Positions 46,595-56,564 of a stretch of DNA of 64,000 bases are shown here, one piece after another. A model generated the notes under the pieces. The model did no database searches. It had not been told where the DNA came from and saw only the letters and a program-made list of their open reading frames with translations. Numbering within the stretch: position 1 is the stretch's first letter; each line of letters begins with the position of its first letter. Made by a program: the position numbers and the translations under genes. Source of the stretch: Monosiga brevicollis MX1 (taxonomy: Eukaryota > Opisthokonta > Choanoflagellata > Craspedida > Salpingoecidae); assembly GCF_000002865.3 (NCBI RefSeq), contig NW_001865040.1:1645864-1709863 (forward strand), read 5' to 3'.

Positions 46595-47354
46595 TAAGAC
46601 ACTTTCACAATCCCAGGGTGGGTTGAGGTCAGCCAGTGCTCAAGCACGGGTGTTGGCTCGTGGACGAGACACTTCTACACATCGTTAACCAGAGAAACCG
46701 GTACACGCATGAGCTGGGAGACGACGCAAAAACAAAAAAAAACACAACAGGTAATCGAAGCAATGCCAAGTCCAAGAGCGCAGAAGATAGCTGCTCAGAT
46801 CAAGCAAGTCAAGATCACGTACCCTCTTCTTCAGCCTCTTCCATGATGGGTGAGAGCCGCGTATGTTTGACGGGCTCGGATTCACTGCGACGGCGTGTGC
46901 GGCCGTCCAAGTGGGGGCGCAGAGGTGCTCGTTGGCGACGCGGGTGGATGGTGCGCCGACGGTGCATGAGTAATGATTCTGAAGTCGCATCCTGCTCGAG
47001 TCCGGCAGCTGCATGTGACTTGGAGCCTGGGGCGTCAGGCCGTTCGGCAGGTGCAGCGGGCGTGGCAGCACTGCCTCCACCCAAGAGACTCAGAGCGTTG
47101 GCGCCACTCATGGGCGGTGTTTGTTTGCGGGGCGACGGTGGTTGGCTGGGGCCAAGGTCTGAAATGGAGCCAGAACGATGACGGCACTCGCCGATCAACG
47201 GGCCCTGGTCAATAAAGTTGGCTTCGCGGTGGCGTGACAGATTATCTTCTGTGCTGCCACGAGCGTGAGCGGGCGCAAAGAGCTTATCCAGGGTGTGCTG
47301 ATGCTCGTACATTTTCTTCTTTTGGGAAAAGCGCTGAATGTCAAGCGCGTTCAT
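46595..47354 (-). CDS. Unassigned basic, Ser/Pro-rich protein; 3' end not fixed
   Basis: I do not recognise this protein. The ATG at 47354 opens a long exon to about 46821: MNALDIQRFSQKKKMYEHQH, then a charged stretch. Next come Ser/Pro sites (SISDLGPSQPPSPRKQTPPM), an Ala/Gly/Pro-rich spacer, an Arg-rich segment (HRRRTIHPRRQRAPLRP; DGRTRRRSESEPVKHTRLSP) and an acidic end (IMEEAEEE) before a GTACGT donor. The RRxS-type sites look like basophilic-kinase substrates. It is probably a disordered regulatory protein, nuclear or cytoplasmic (inference). A short last exon may lie at about 46590-46680, but its phase is not secure. Confidence 0.5.
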
Positions 47355-48136
47355 GTTGCAGTTTGGTGTGGGGGACCGGCCCTCCACGCGGGACAAGGTT
47401 TGAGCTGCCGTTGTGCCGATTGGTGCCGGTGGGCGGGGGCCAGTGTTCTCGGCGCGATTGATGGTGGCGGTGACGCCTGGTGGAATGTGCGGGTGACGTG
47501 GCTATGCTGCAGCTCTGCGGAGGCCTGATGAAAAGAGGTAAAATATATCAAGGGTTGAAGAGGCGTCTGGCAAAGTGCTGAAGTGGACGAAGCGACAGCC
47601 GGGGGAGATATCAGAGATGGGGATGATGCCTGTGCGGGGGACAGCACACGACGAAGGTGATGGTAGATCGGTCGTGTTCTTTGAGGAAAAGGCGGGCCTT
47701 GATCAAAGCGGATCAAGGCGTCAGCAGAGTACTGGGTCGCGCGGACGGGAAGTCGAATGCAGAAAAAATGGCCGTCGCGGCAGCGGATGGCACACGGCTC
47801 GATGGTGAAGTTTGGGGTGGATTTGACACCTTGAGGTGTGAATGTGCACACGGAGAGGATTGGCAGGCAAATGTGTAGGTGTGGAGGAGACGACAGGGGA
47901 CTTTGGCTCGTCAAATGGCACCGCGAGCGAGGAAGACTGGAGGTCGACGCCAGGCGACGCAGGTGGCTAGCAAATTTAACCACAAAAGCCTGACCCGAGG
48001 GAAAGGTGTCAAGTGAGCGTCAAGGGTGGGCAAGGACAATGTAGTTTTCACGGTGTACAAGATGTGGTGAGCGGAGAGGATACTGGTAAATGCAGCCCCC
48101 ATCCCGACCTGATGGAGGTTGCACACCCACACCCCC

Positions 48137-48166
48137 CGCACCCGCACCCGCACCCGCACCCGCATC
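48137..48166 (+). repeat. CCCGCA hexamer repeat
   Basis: Five tandem CCCGCA copies followed by degenerate GCATCTGCA-type sequence. Confidence 0.85.
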
Positions 48167-48221
48167 TGCAGCTGCACCTCAACATCTCTGCATCTGCATG
48201 CTATACAGCGTACTCGAAACA

Positions 48222-48250
<29 letters not shown>
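48222..48250 (+). repeat. (CA)n microsatellite
   Basis: About 14 uninterrupted CA dinucleotides in the intergenic region. Confidence 0.9.
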
Positions 48251-48252
<2 letters not shown>

Positions 48253-49196
48253 ATGAGAGCAAACATCAACAAAACAAAAGAATTTTGGAAGACGAGGACA
48301 CGTCAAGCAGAGAGCACTTTTGTTTTTTGGATTTTTTTTTTCGGACTTTTGGCAATGGATGGATGGTGGTGGCGTGCCATTGATGTCGCTCGCCACCATC
48401 ATCAACGACGCAGGGACAACGTCCTCAACCGAGACGGCAGGCCCTACTTTTTCTGCCCGTGCGGCTCGATTGGGTACAGACAGTCAACCTGTGATTTGTG
48501 ATGGCTGACCAGGACCAGTGTGTAAAACTCGACGCGCCATCATCATCATCATCATCATCATCGGCATCATCAACCAAGCGGCTTCGGCTTCCTATGGGGG
48601 TGTGCACAAACACTGCACCACCAGTCTGCTTTTTTCCATAGCTGCCGCCGGGGGGGCTGTGATGACCATCACACCATACCAACACCTGTTCGGTCTGTCA
48701 AAACAGAATCAATTCGATCAGTCAACCATTGGGACCGTGCATGCGGGCACCCATACAAAGGGCAGCCAGTCTGTCTGTTTGACCGGTCCCGTCAGCGCGA
48801 GCGCTGACCCCGACTCACCACGACTTGCGCATGCGCGACCGGCCATCACCAGCTCGCGCGCACCACCACCGCTACCGTACTGTGATTAGCGTTACACTTT
48901 CCAATCATCACACAACCACACACACATACACACGTAACCGCGGCCCATGCAGTCTCTGCCCAGATTTGGTCAGTCTCTGCGAGGACACAAATCTTGATAA
49001 TTGTCAGACGTTTCTGTTCTTGACAAGCGAAATTTTAATTTTTTTTTTTTTTTTTGAATTGAAAACGGGGGGCGTGATGGCAGCGAGGAAGGATGTGGCT
49101 GCCTTCTAGACATTCTGGGGCTGCAACTGGTCCACTTGCCCCACGGGACATGGTTCTATCTCATGCATGAGCTGGCTTGGACAAGAATAGCGAAAC

Positions 49197-51409
49197 ATGG
49201 CCGCCGTGCCACCCTTGCCACGGCCGCTTTGGCCACAGCCATTCCGATTTCTTCGGCGCCTCGTCGAGGAAATGGTTGATCAAGCCGTGAGCGTGAGTCA
49301 TCCTCGCTTCCTCTTGCCTTGGGCTTCGTGAACCACAAGGCCGGCCATCCCTTTTCTTGCTCCGCGTCCTTTTCCCACACATACCCATAATCACGGGACA
49401 AATGGCCCACTCGCACACCCAATCTCGACATTCGGGGATACTCGAAACTCCTCTGCACAGTTTGCACCACTTGACCCAATGTCCCATCAAGCCTGCTTGA
49501 CGCACTTGCCCAACGCCGCGCCAAACTGCCCCACACACGCCGTAGCCGCCTTGCTTCTCACCTGGCGTCCTGCTTGCCATACCTGCCATCATATTGTCCG
49601 CAGCGAGCACAACACCGCCAGGCTCTTGCTCGGGCACCCGTGGCCGAGCTTCGTGACTTTGGTTCGAGCTGCCGGCCTACCGACCCACCGCCCTCGCTAC
49701 TGCCACCATGCCCACTCGCTCACGCTTCATCGGGATACTCATCCGTTGATGACGTCCTCTGCTGCCCCTGCCCCTTCACTCTGGCTGGTGTGGCTGTAGG
49801 CTGGGAAACGCTAGCCGACACAAGCCCCGTACTGCTATCCGTAGACGCCCCTAGTAGCACCCTGCTCGCCTTGGTCACCACGAGTCGCCCCGATGAGACC
49901 GCCCCGCCTCCGACCTCCCTTGAGTTGGTGGCCTGGCGCTTTGAGCCCTCCAATACCCGTCCGCGCCTCCTCGCCCGTGTGCCGTGGTCCTCAACAACCA
50001 CCGCACACCAGCACCATGGCCTAAGTCATGTGTCCGTCAATGCCGAGCCCGGGAGCGAACTCGTGCTCGCCATCACGTCCTCCCTGGGCATTTGGATTGC
50101 CCGCCTCGCCACGCAGACGGGAGAGTTGGCGCGCTTTCCCTCACCGCTGACCCGCCTGATCATCGACGGTCGACTCAATGACACTCAGTTTGTGCGCTGC
50201 CTCTTGGCCACACACGGAGCTGCCTTTGTGACTACTGGCGAAGACCGAGCTGCCTTTGCACCTGGACACCAAGAGCTGCAGCCCTGGATCCAGAAGCAGC
50301 CGAAAGCCTCGCGGTTGGGCCCCACCATGGCCATTGTAGGACCCCTCCTGCCCAGTGGCACCTCCTGGCGGCCCGTCTTCACTCACCACCCACAATTTGC
50401 TGCGGCCCATCGTCCCGGCCACGGTCTCGTCAAGGTCTATGATCTTGCAGCTGGTCGCATTCAAGACATCCACGCTGGTGCCGCGGTCGTGGGTACGCTG
50501 CCAGACTTTGCGATGGCTGCTATTGTCTCGTCTCGCCTTGACGACCAACTCTCATGAGCGAGCGCCCCGCGTTAAATAGATGCTGTTGCTGTGCATGACA
50601 CGAACATGGCCCTGCTACTCACGACGGGCAGCCTCATGCTGTGCAATTGTCGACGGGTCTACAAGGTAGAGTTCAGATGCAGATACTCAAAAACCAAACG
50701 CGCAAACTGTGTAATCGAGTCAATGTGCGCACGCCCACTCTTCAGGCGGCGAGTGTCTGACAGCCATTTCTTGTTGATGTCCAATCCCACTGCAGCTGAG
50801 CGCCATTGTCTTGGGCGTGCCACACCCCGAGGTGCTTGCGCTGGCCGGAGATCGAATTTTAGCGTGTGGATCCAGCAGCGAGGTCTTCTTTCATCCCCCT
50901 CTGGCCTCCACTGCTGCAACTTCACCTTGGCCGGTGGGCCAGCTGCGTCGCGACGACCTCTTGCAGAAAGGCCTGGCGGATGTCTTGGATGCCGACTCGG
51001 CATTGGTCATTTTCCATCACCCAGTTCGCCAACGCCTGGTTGCATCCCACCCCACCCGAGTCGTCGTACGTTGCGGCAAGCATTATCAGGAAGCGCAGCA
51101 ACCATAGAACATAGGCCAAGCTCAATCCTACTTTTGCACTCTCACGTTGTTGTGGGATACCTACCAATAGGAACGGCTTGGCTCGGCACTTTGGCGGGTC
51201 CGTACGCTCGACAGCGTCCGTTTCTTCAAAATGACGGAGGTGAGACCAGGCGGCGTCGTGCCCGAGCACCTTCCAATTCGGCGCCCATTGTTCACCCCAC
51301 GCTTCAAATTAGGAATTACGCCTCTATGCCGTGGATGGCCGGCATGCCCTGGCAATTCATGAGCCCACGGGTCTGATCATGGCGGCTGACCTTGACACCC
51401 CGCTCTCAT
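49197..51409 (+). CDS. Unassigned beta-propeller-like protein
   Basis: Not recognised by name. The ATG at 49197 (AACATGGCC) gives MAAVPPLPRPLWPQPFRFLR and a helical RRLVEEMVDQA before a GTGAGC or GTGAGT donor. A long exon (about 49780-50550) reads as alternating hydrophobic beta strands: GWETLADTSPVLLSVDAPSS, SLELVAWRFEPSN, GSELVLAITSSLGIWIARLA, PGHGLVKVYDLAAGRIQDI. Later exons continue AVAVHDTNMALLLTTGSLML, VLGVPHPEVLALAGDRILAC and YAVDGRHALAIHEPTGLIMA, ending ADLDTPLS-stop at about 51407-51409. The blade-like periodicity with no strict GH/WD signature suggests a divergent WD40-like scaffold. Several splice joins are unresolved, notably around 50550-50580 and 51230-51300. Confidence 0.5.
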
Positions 51410-51455
51410 GACGCATTCTGCTTGCGGATGTTTCTATTTTCGATGAGATTTATTC

Positions 51456-52260
51456 TTAGACTTGAAGCATGTAGATTGGTTCTTGTAACACTGGCAAACA
51501 GCGCGTGCTGCGCGTTGATACCCAGTGGAGGTGCATAGGAATTTGATCCTCGTCTATCATGTAAAAAATTGCTTGGTTCAGGTTAAAACTCAGATTCGAT
51601 TCCATTAGCCACTTGCAGCAGGCGCATGTGAGCAGCACTTTGACGCGAATGTTTGACCCGATCTCCTGGCTTTCATGCAGCATACGGCGCATCATGTCGT
51701 CCGCGGCTGCAAATCGGTGCTCAGCCAAACTTAACAACACGTGTTGGAACAACCGCTCCAAGCGGACCACCGAAAATACACCTGCGGTCCATCATAGCAC
51801 AGGCAAGCATCAGAACCATTGGACTAGTGCTGCTACAAGGTTGGAGCATAGCACCTCCACTCCTCAAACCCGACTCGCCTCTGGAAGAGATGCTGTCCTT
51901 TGCAAGTCTCTGTGCTCTGCTGAGTAAAATCAGCCAGAACTTGAAATGTTTGTCGCGCCTGACGGAAGAGCAGAGGTGATGGAAAAATCAGTTGGCCGCC
52001 AAACTGATGGAACAGCGTTTGCTTGCAACGTCTTGGGCCAGACACATATCTGCCATTCCGTTCAGCAACGAACCTTGTCCACGCTTGAGGCATGCAGCCA
52101 GGAAATCAACGCTACGGCTGGTAGGCGAAACCCTTCATCCCTATACTCCCAGTCCAGCGACCTGGAAAAACACTGTGAGCCAGTTTGCCTCTTCCTGCAA
52201 CAAAAAGTTCTGATGCTTCAACGCAGCGCGTTGAATCCTGGTTGAAGGTACGTACGGGCA
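51456..52260 (-). other. Block with coding-like frames on both strands, strand unresolved
   Basis: On the minus strand, 51783-51456 reads VRLERLFQHVLLSLAEHRFA, then DDMMRRMLHESQEIG and on to a stop after EPIYMLQV. It is helix-rich and looks real. On the plus strand, 51802-51975 reads IRTIGLVLLQGWSIAPPLLK, then LEEMLSFASLCALLSKISQN, and 51992-52213 reads LAAKLMEQRLLATSWARHIS to a stop. The two plus pieces are separated by only 16 bases. No family is recognised for either strand. It could be a small gene, or the 3' part of the minus-strand unit upstream. Confidence 0.35.
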
Positions 52261-52599
52261 TTCGCCGCGATATTTAATGTATTCCTTCTCTACAGCAATA
52301 TGGTGATGCCCGTGATCAGACGCAGAGGACGAAACGGGCGAAAAATACTAGGAGAACAGACATGGGCGAAAAAAAAAAAACGCGGTGGTGGGCAAGTCAG
52401 GGTAGCTCATGTCACCACAACAACGCACTGCTCAAGTCGGGTTTCCAAAGAGGGCGCGCGAAGAAGGTGACGCCTGTCCAGTTTTGTCGAGCCAGCAGCA
52501 TACTTGGCCATTTACTCTAAGCGTGAAATATCATGGCCAGCTCCGATGAGTTTGGAAGTGACAGCACTGTGGCTACGTGTAGCCGCTTCATCAATGTGG

Positions 52600-52623
52600 T
52601 CAAAAAAAAAAAAAAAAAAAAAA
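52600..52623 (+). repeat. Poly(A) tract
   Basis: A run of about 23 A lies just downstream of the minus-strand stop at 52637 (T-run on the coding strand). Confidence 0.9.
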
Positions 52624-52636
52624 GAATACCGGGGAT

Positions 52637-53412
52637 CTAACGGGGCGTTGCACTGGTGTCACCCACTTTGAAATTGAGAGCCTGGCTGCGTACCACAAGC
52701 ACATCCGCTGCATCGTGGCCAACAACCCATTGCTCCAAAATTGTGCGCACGACGACAAATTCCCACGGCACGCGCACGTGTTCTTTTGCATCGAGTACGT
52801 TTTGTGAGTACTCAAAGGCATAGACTTGCACTGATGCCGGCGGTTCCGCTTGGCACGCAATTGTGGGGTCGAAAGGGGTCATGAGTAAAATGGCAACACG
52901 GCCTCGATGAACAGCAGCCAGCTGCTCAATGGCCATGGTGGCCGGGTGGGCCACGTCTCGCGATTCAGGGCGCTGGTCCACAAAGAGCAATACGAGACGA
53001 TCAAAGGCGCTCAGTTCATCCAAATCCGGTAGGCCTCGACAATGTCCCTCAGAGCGTGGGAGGGGCCACACCAAGTCATCTGTTTGGGTTTTGACTTGCA
53101 CTGCAAGCTCGGCGGGTCGAGAAGGATGCTGCTGGCTCGCCTGGTAGCACATGGCCTCGATGGATGGGGTTGAACAATTGTAACGCACAGGCCGTTCGGA
53201 GGCCTGGTGCCGTGCCGTGGCCACGTGGCGCCTGTGACATGACGTTGACCATCAAGTCGAATGAGCACAATGTAAGGCGAAATACAACCAGCCGGGTCCA
53301 TGCAGTGTCGCTGCCATCCCATTGAAGTGCTAGATTTGCGACGGTCAAGCAGCAGAGTTACTCTCTCACCAGGCTTTGGTGGCGATGTCGCGTCTGACGC
53401 TGAACTTGGCAA
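52637..53412 (-). CDS. Possible C-terminal domain of the GT31 gene, or a separate unassigned protein
   Basis: Two coding-like pieces follow the GT31 exons on the same strand with only intron-sized gaps. About 53370-53240 reads RVTLLLDRRKSSTSMGWQRH, then DPAGCISPYIVLIRLDGQRH. About 53200-52637 reads CYQASQQHPSRPAELAVQVK, LDELSAFDRLVLLFVDQRPE, RGRVAILLMTPFDPTIACQA, EHVRVPWEFVVVRTILEQWV and VGHDAADVLVVRSQALNFKV, to a stop at 52637. The alternating strands and helices look like a folded alpha/beta domain. I do not recognise the family. No clear ATG-led start separates it from GT31, so a fused second domain is the simpler reading. Confidence 0.45.
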
Positions 53413-53469
53413 CCTTCACATGAAGTGCATGCATGGATTTCGGCGTGGGTACCTATGGGAGCAAAGGTT

Positions 53470-54966
53470 TTGCGTGAGACGGTGTGATTCTGGCCATGGT
53501 GTCGCAAGCAAGGTCCATACAGGCAGGTTGGGTTGCCTCCAGACGAACCTTGTGGTATGTCACGCCAAAAATAAAATGGTCAGGGCTCTCCTTCTCCCAA
53601 CGTGCGAGAAAGTCAAACGCTTCCTCCTCAGATTGCGTATTGAGAAACATGTCTATGCCAAACGGGAAGATGTCCACGCATTCCTGAACCCGGGAAGCAG
53701 CGTTAGATGCGCAAATCGAGGGGGAAAATACGCAAAACCATATTAAGATATTGATTTGACGCGTTTGGGCTCGGGCTGGGCTGATCGGAATGAATGACAG
53801 AAAACGAAGTCACCTGTCCAACAATCTCGTAGATACAAGCACCAAGTTTGACATCCTCCCAGCCCGTTGAGTCCACGCTTGGCGGAACACTAAGCCGGTG
53901 TATGCGAGGCGAGCATATTGACTTGAGGGTTCGCATGCAAAGAACAACGGGTCTTGTGTTGAAACGCAACGAGCGACAAAGAATGTGGTCAAGTGTGGTG
54001 GCATACGAGAGACAGTAATCCAGGTATGGTACAATGGTCTGAAGCATGCGCCAATTTAAAATGTAGCCTGCGTTGCCAATTGTGACTTTAGATGAGTAGC
54101 TTGCACCATCCAGGGATAAAGGCGAGTATCAACTCCGACGCACCAGAGCCACCATGGCAGAAGGTGACAATCTTTTCGGCGTACAGCGTTCCACCGCGAC
54201 TGTTATCTGGGTAAGCCCGCACTGAGCCTGTCAAACCACCCCGCCACAAGTGACCGATGAGTGAAGCCTTTTACGGCAGAAACTTGTTGCGGTGAGGGTT
54301 TTAATGAAACAAGCGCGGATAGGAATGAGCAACGGACCCAAGTATTGTGGAATCTCAAGGTCAAAATCTGCCAGCATCTGTTCACAGCCAAGACGCGAGG
54401 TACATGAATGTCATTCTGACCGTGGCTATGCCAGGCTTGATGGCAATTGACCTGCCAGGAGTGGAGCTGAGCATACCTCTTCAAGACGAGGGACATTCAC
54501 GTAAGTATCAGGGTCAACCTTCACCAGGTAGTCGAAGGGGTGCTCGGTGTGGAGCGCGTGCACGCGCGGCAAGAGGTAGTGTAGAACCTTGCGCGGCAGC
54601 TGCATGTACCCTCCTTCTTCCGCTTCGGGCGGCAGGTCAAGGACGGCGCCGCCCTCAACTTTGGTGCTGGTGACAAAAAAGACATCAGAACGATTCTTAG
54701 CCCAGGTGTCGAGCACGGCCTGACGTTGTTCTGCATCTCCTGGGCGTGTGCCTACAAGCAGATCAGCACCCGTTTTGTCGTTTCGTGAGCAGCGCAAAGG
54801 GCAGACAAGAGCTCGACATTCCGGTTGCCACTACATGCCAGCCTCTTGTAGACATCAAGGATGTCATACCTGAAGGGATGATGAAGAGGAGGCGGGGTAA
54901 ACGAGTGCCCCGCACGCCGTTCAACAGAAGTAGTACCAGGAGGGGTATCAGGTGACCTGATCGCAT
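53470..54966 (-). CDS. GT31-family glycosyltransferase (C1GALT/Fringe-like)
   Basis: Predicted Golgi beta-1,3-type glycosyltransferase of family GT31. The ATG at 54966 gives a hydrophobic head (MRSGHLIPLLVLLLLNGVRG). The first exon joins in phase to the next to give LFIIPSGTRPGDAEQRQAVL, then DTWAKNRSDVFFVTST, the GT31 N-terminal pattern. The acidic metal-binding motif is FDYLVKVDPDTYVNVPRLEE (DxD-like DPD). Downstream exons give FCHGGSGA joined to GYILNWRMLQTIVPYLDYCL, the family's GGxGY segment, and GWEDVKLGACIYEIVG, the EDVxLG motif. The end is PDHFIFGVTYHK. The order matches core-1 galactosyltransferase and Fringe enzymes; the acceptor cannot be told. The short luminal stem suggests cleavage or a tight anchor. 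Confidence 0.85.
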
Positions 54967-56564
54967 GCCGTCGTTATTGTCAGCCCCGGACAATCGGCCG
55001 GCGGTGTGTGCAACGGCGGCGCTATGCAGTCAGGTTGCAGCTTGCACCCAGCACGATTTGAGGGCCGAGCAAGCGTTGGGCGTGGATGCATAATCAGCAC
55101 CCATATGTTCGCGACGACACGATGACCACGGGGTAGCCAGTACGACGATGGTGGTTTTTGGCAGTGCAAACAAATGCCGTTGCGCAGCTGCCAGAAGAAT
55201 CGTTGACTCTTGTCTTGTTGTACAGGCGCCTCACTCGCACGGATGTTCCTCGGGTAAGAACATGCATGGGCTCATCAGTTAGCGCTCACGCGGCGAACTA
55301 GTCCACAGCCTGTCTGCACCATTCGCGCGAGGCAGAATCCTGTTGTGTTCTGGGGGAAAATGGCTGCACCCTCACCTTGCCCCCCCCCTTGCAACAGAGA
55401 TCTCAAGGAAAGAAACCCTGAGGTTTTGGGATCATGAGAAAGAGTGATGCAGCGTGGCTTCTCCGCGAAAACCATGACTCACTCTTTTTTGCAAGGGCGA
55501 AGCGGACACGCTACATGGCCGCCAACACTGGGGGTTGCTCAACAACCACCATTGGGCCCTCGATGTGAACCAAAGGCAGGCTGCGGAATGCTAGCCGTTG
55601 ACTATTGTGCCGTTCGCGCCGTGAGGAAAAAGATGAGTAGGAAAAGGCGAGCAATACGCCGAGACAAGACGCTAACAGTCCGAGCAGGCTGTGGCGGGCC
55701 CTTCCCCACATGAAGGGTGCCCAGACCATACCAACCAAAACAAGGCAAGATTGCCAGCTAGTGCCTTGAAGTTGGTCCAGCATGCTGGCGAACCAGGCAA
55801 ACCAGGCGAACCAGCGCTGGCAGCTACAGCCAGTTGACGAGTGTGGCGGCGGCTTGCGCGCATTGTTGTCCGTAGTTTTAGTTGAGTTGACATGTGAGTT
55901 TTTTTTTTTTGGTTTGTCCTGCTTTTGCTGCTTTTATCAACCACGTGACGTCATGACGCCACACCCAATTGTGTGTAGAGTTGCATCGAAGCGACTCACA
56001 GCAGCTCTTCCTCTTTGTTCCGCGCAGTCGAGCACAGCTGGCTGCTGTGGTTTCAGCCAGGGATTAAGGATGGATTGATAAATGAGCCAAGCCTTGGCGA
56101 AGGAGACTCGGCTGTTTGAGGAATCAACAAAAAAAAAAAAGAAAGAAAGAAAGAAAAAAGAAAGAAAGGAAAAAGAACAAAGGCACATCGCGGGCGGGAA
56201 AGGCCAAGGAACGGGCGACCAGCGCCGATAAAAGATGTTGCCCTCCCGCGCTCACAAGACTGTAGCAAAAGTCGGCACCAGGAGAGCCACGGCTTACGAC
56301 CAAAGAGGCGCAAAAATACAGGCTCCCTGCCTTATAGCCAACAGGCCACAACATAAGATCACCAAAACAAAAAAAAACACAAAACAAAAAAAATAACACA
56401 ATCAGACTGAAACGTTATGTTGAACTCCAACCAACATCCGACCAAGCGCAGCTCGGTCAGCCGTTCTCAGAGAGAAGGAGGGCAAAAACGCACACGGAAA
56501 TGAAAAAAATATGTAAAACGAGCGAGGGAATCAAGCTTCCTTGGACGCCTTGGCAGCAACACAA
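54967..56564. other. Intergenic region between GT31 and PPP4R4
   Basis: About 1.6 kb. Apart from the small membrane ORF listed separately it holds low-complexity A-rich and AAAG-rich sequence (about 56128-56175 and 56365-56395), a T-run (55898-55909) and CCAGG-type near-repeats at about 55790-55815. It probably includes the GT31 promoter and the PPP4R4 3' UTR. Confidence 0.35.
55511..55783 (-). CDS. Small hypothetical membrane protein or first exon
   Basis: A 90-codon frame with a true ATG at 55783. It has two hydrophobic segments, SCLVLVGMVWAPFMW and SLLGLLASCLGVLLAFSYSS, then a basic stretch (RRERHNSQRLAFR), ending VVEQPPVLAAM before TAG. It could be a tiny two-pass membrane protein or the anchor-coding first exon of a larger gene whose later exons I cannot find. 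No family is recognised, and a chance frame is possible. Confidence 0.25.
   Translation of the reverse strand: MLDQLQGTSWQSCLVLVGMVWAPFMWGRARHSLLGLLASCLGVLLAFSYSSFSSRRERHNSQRLAFRSLPLVHIEGPMVVVEQPPVLAAM

Larger units (their letters stand above)
47355..49196. other. Divergent upstream region with several simple repeats
   Basis: About 1.8 kb between two diverging genes. It holds five CCCGCA hexamers (48137-48166), a (CA)n tract (48222-48250), a (CAT)n run (about 48537-48561) and a T-run (49030-49045). A minus-strand frame at 47351-47983 stays open but has no ATG-led start or family match, so it is not called. Confidence 0.4.

Noticed and set aside
47351-47983. Minus-strand frame of about 210 codons beginning like an SPX-domain protein (VKFASHL)
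   Set aside because: There is no ATG at that position and the rest is Ser/Pro/His-rich without any SPX helices. The resemblance is limited to a few residues.
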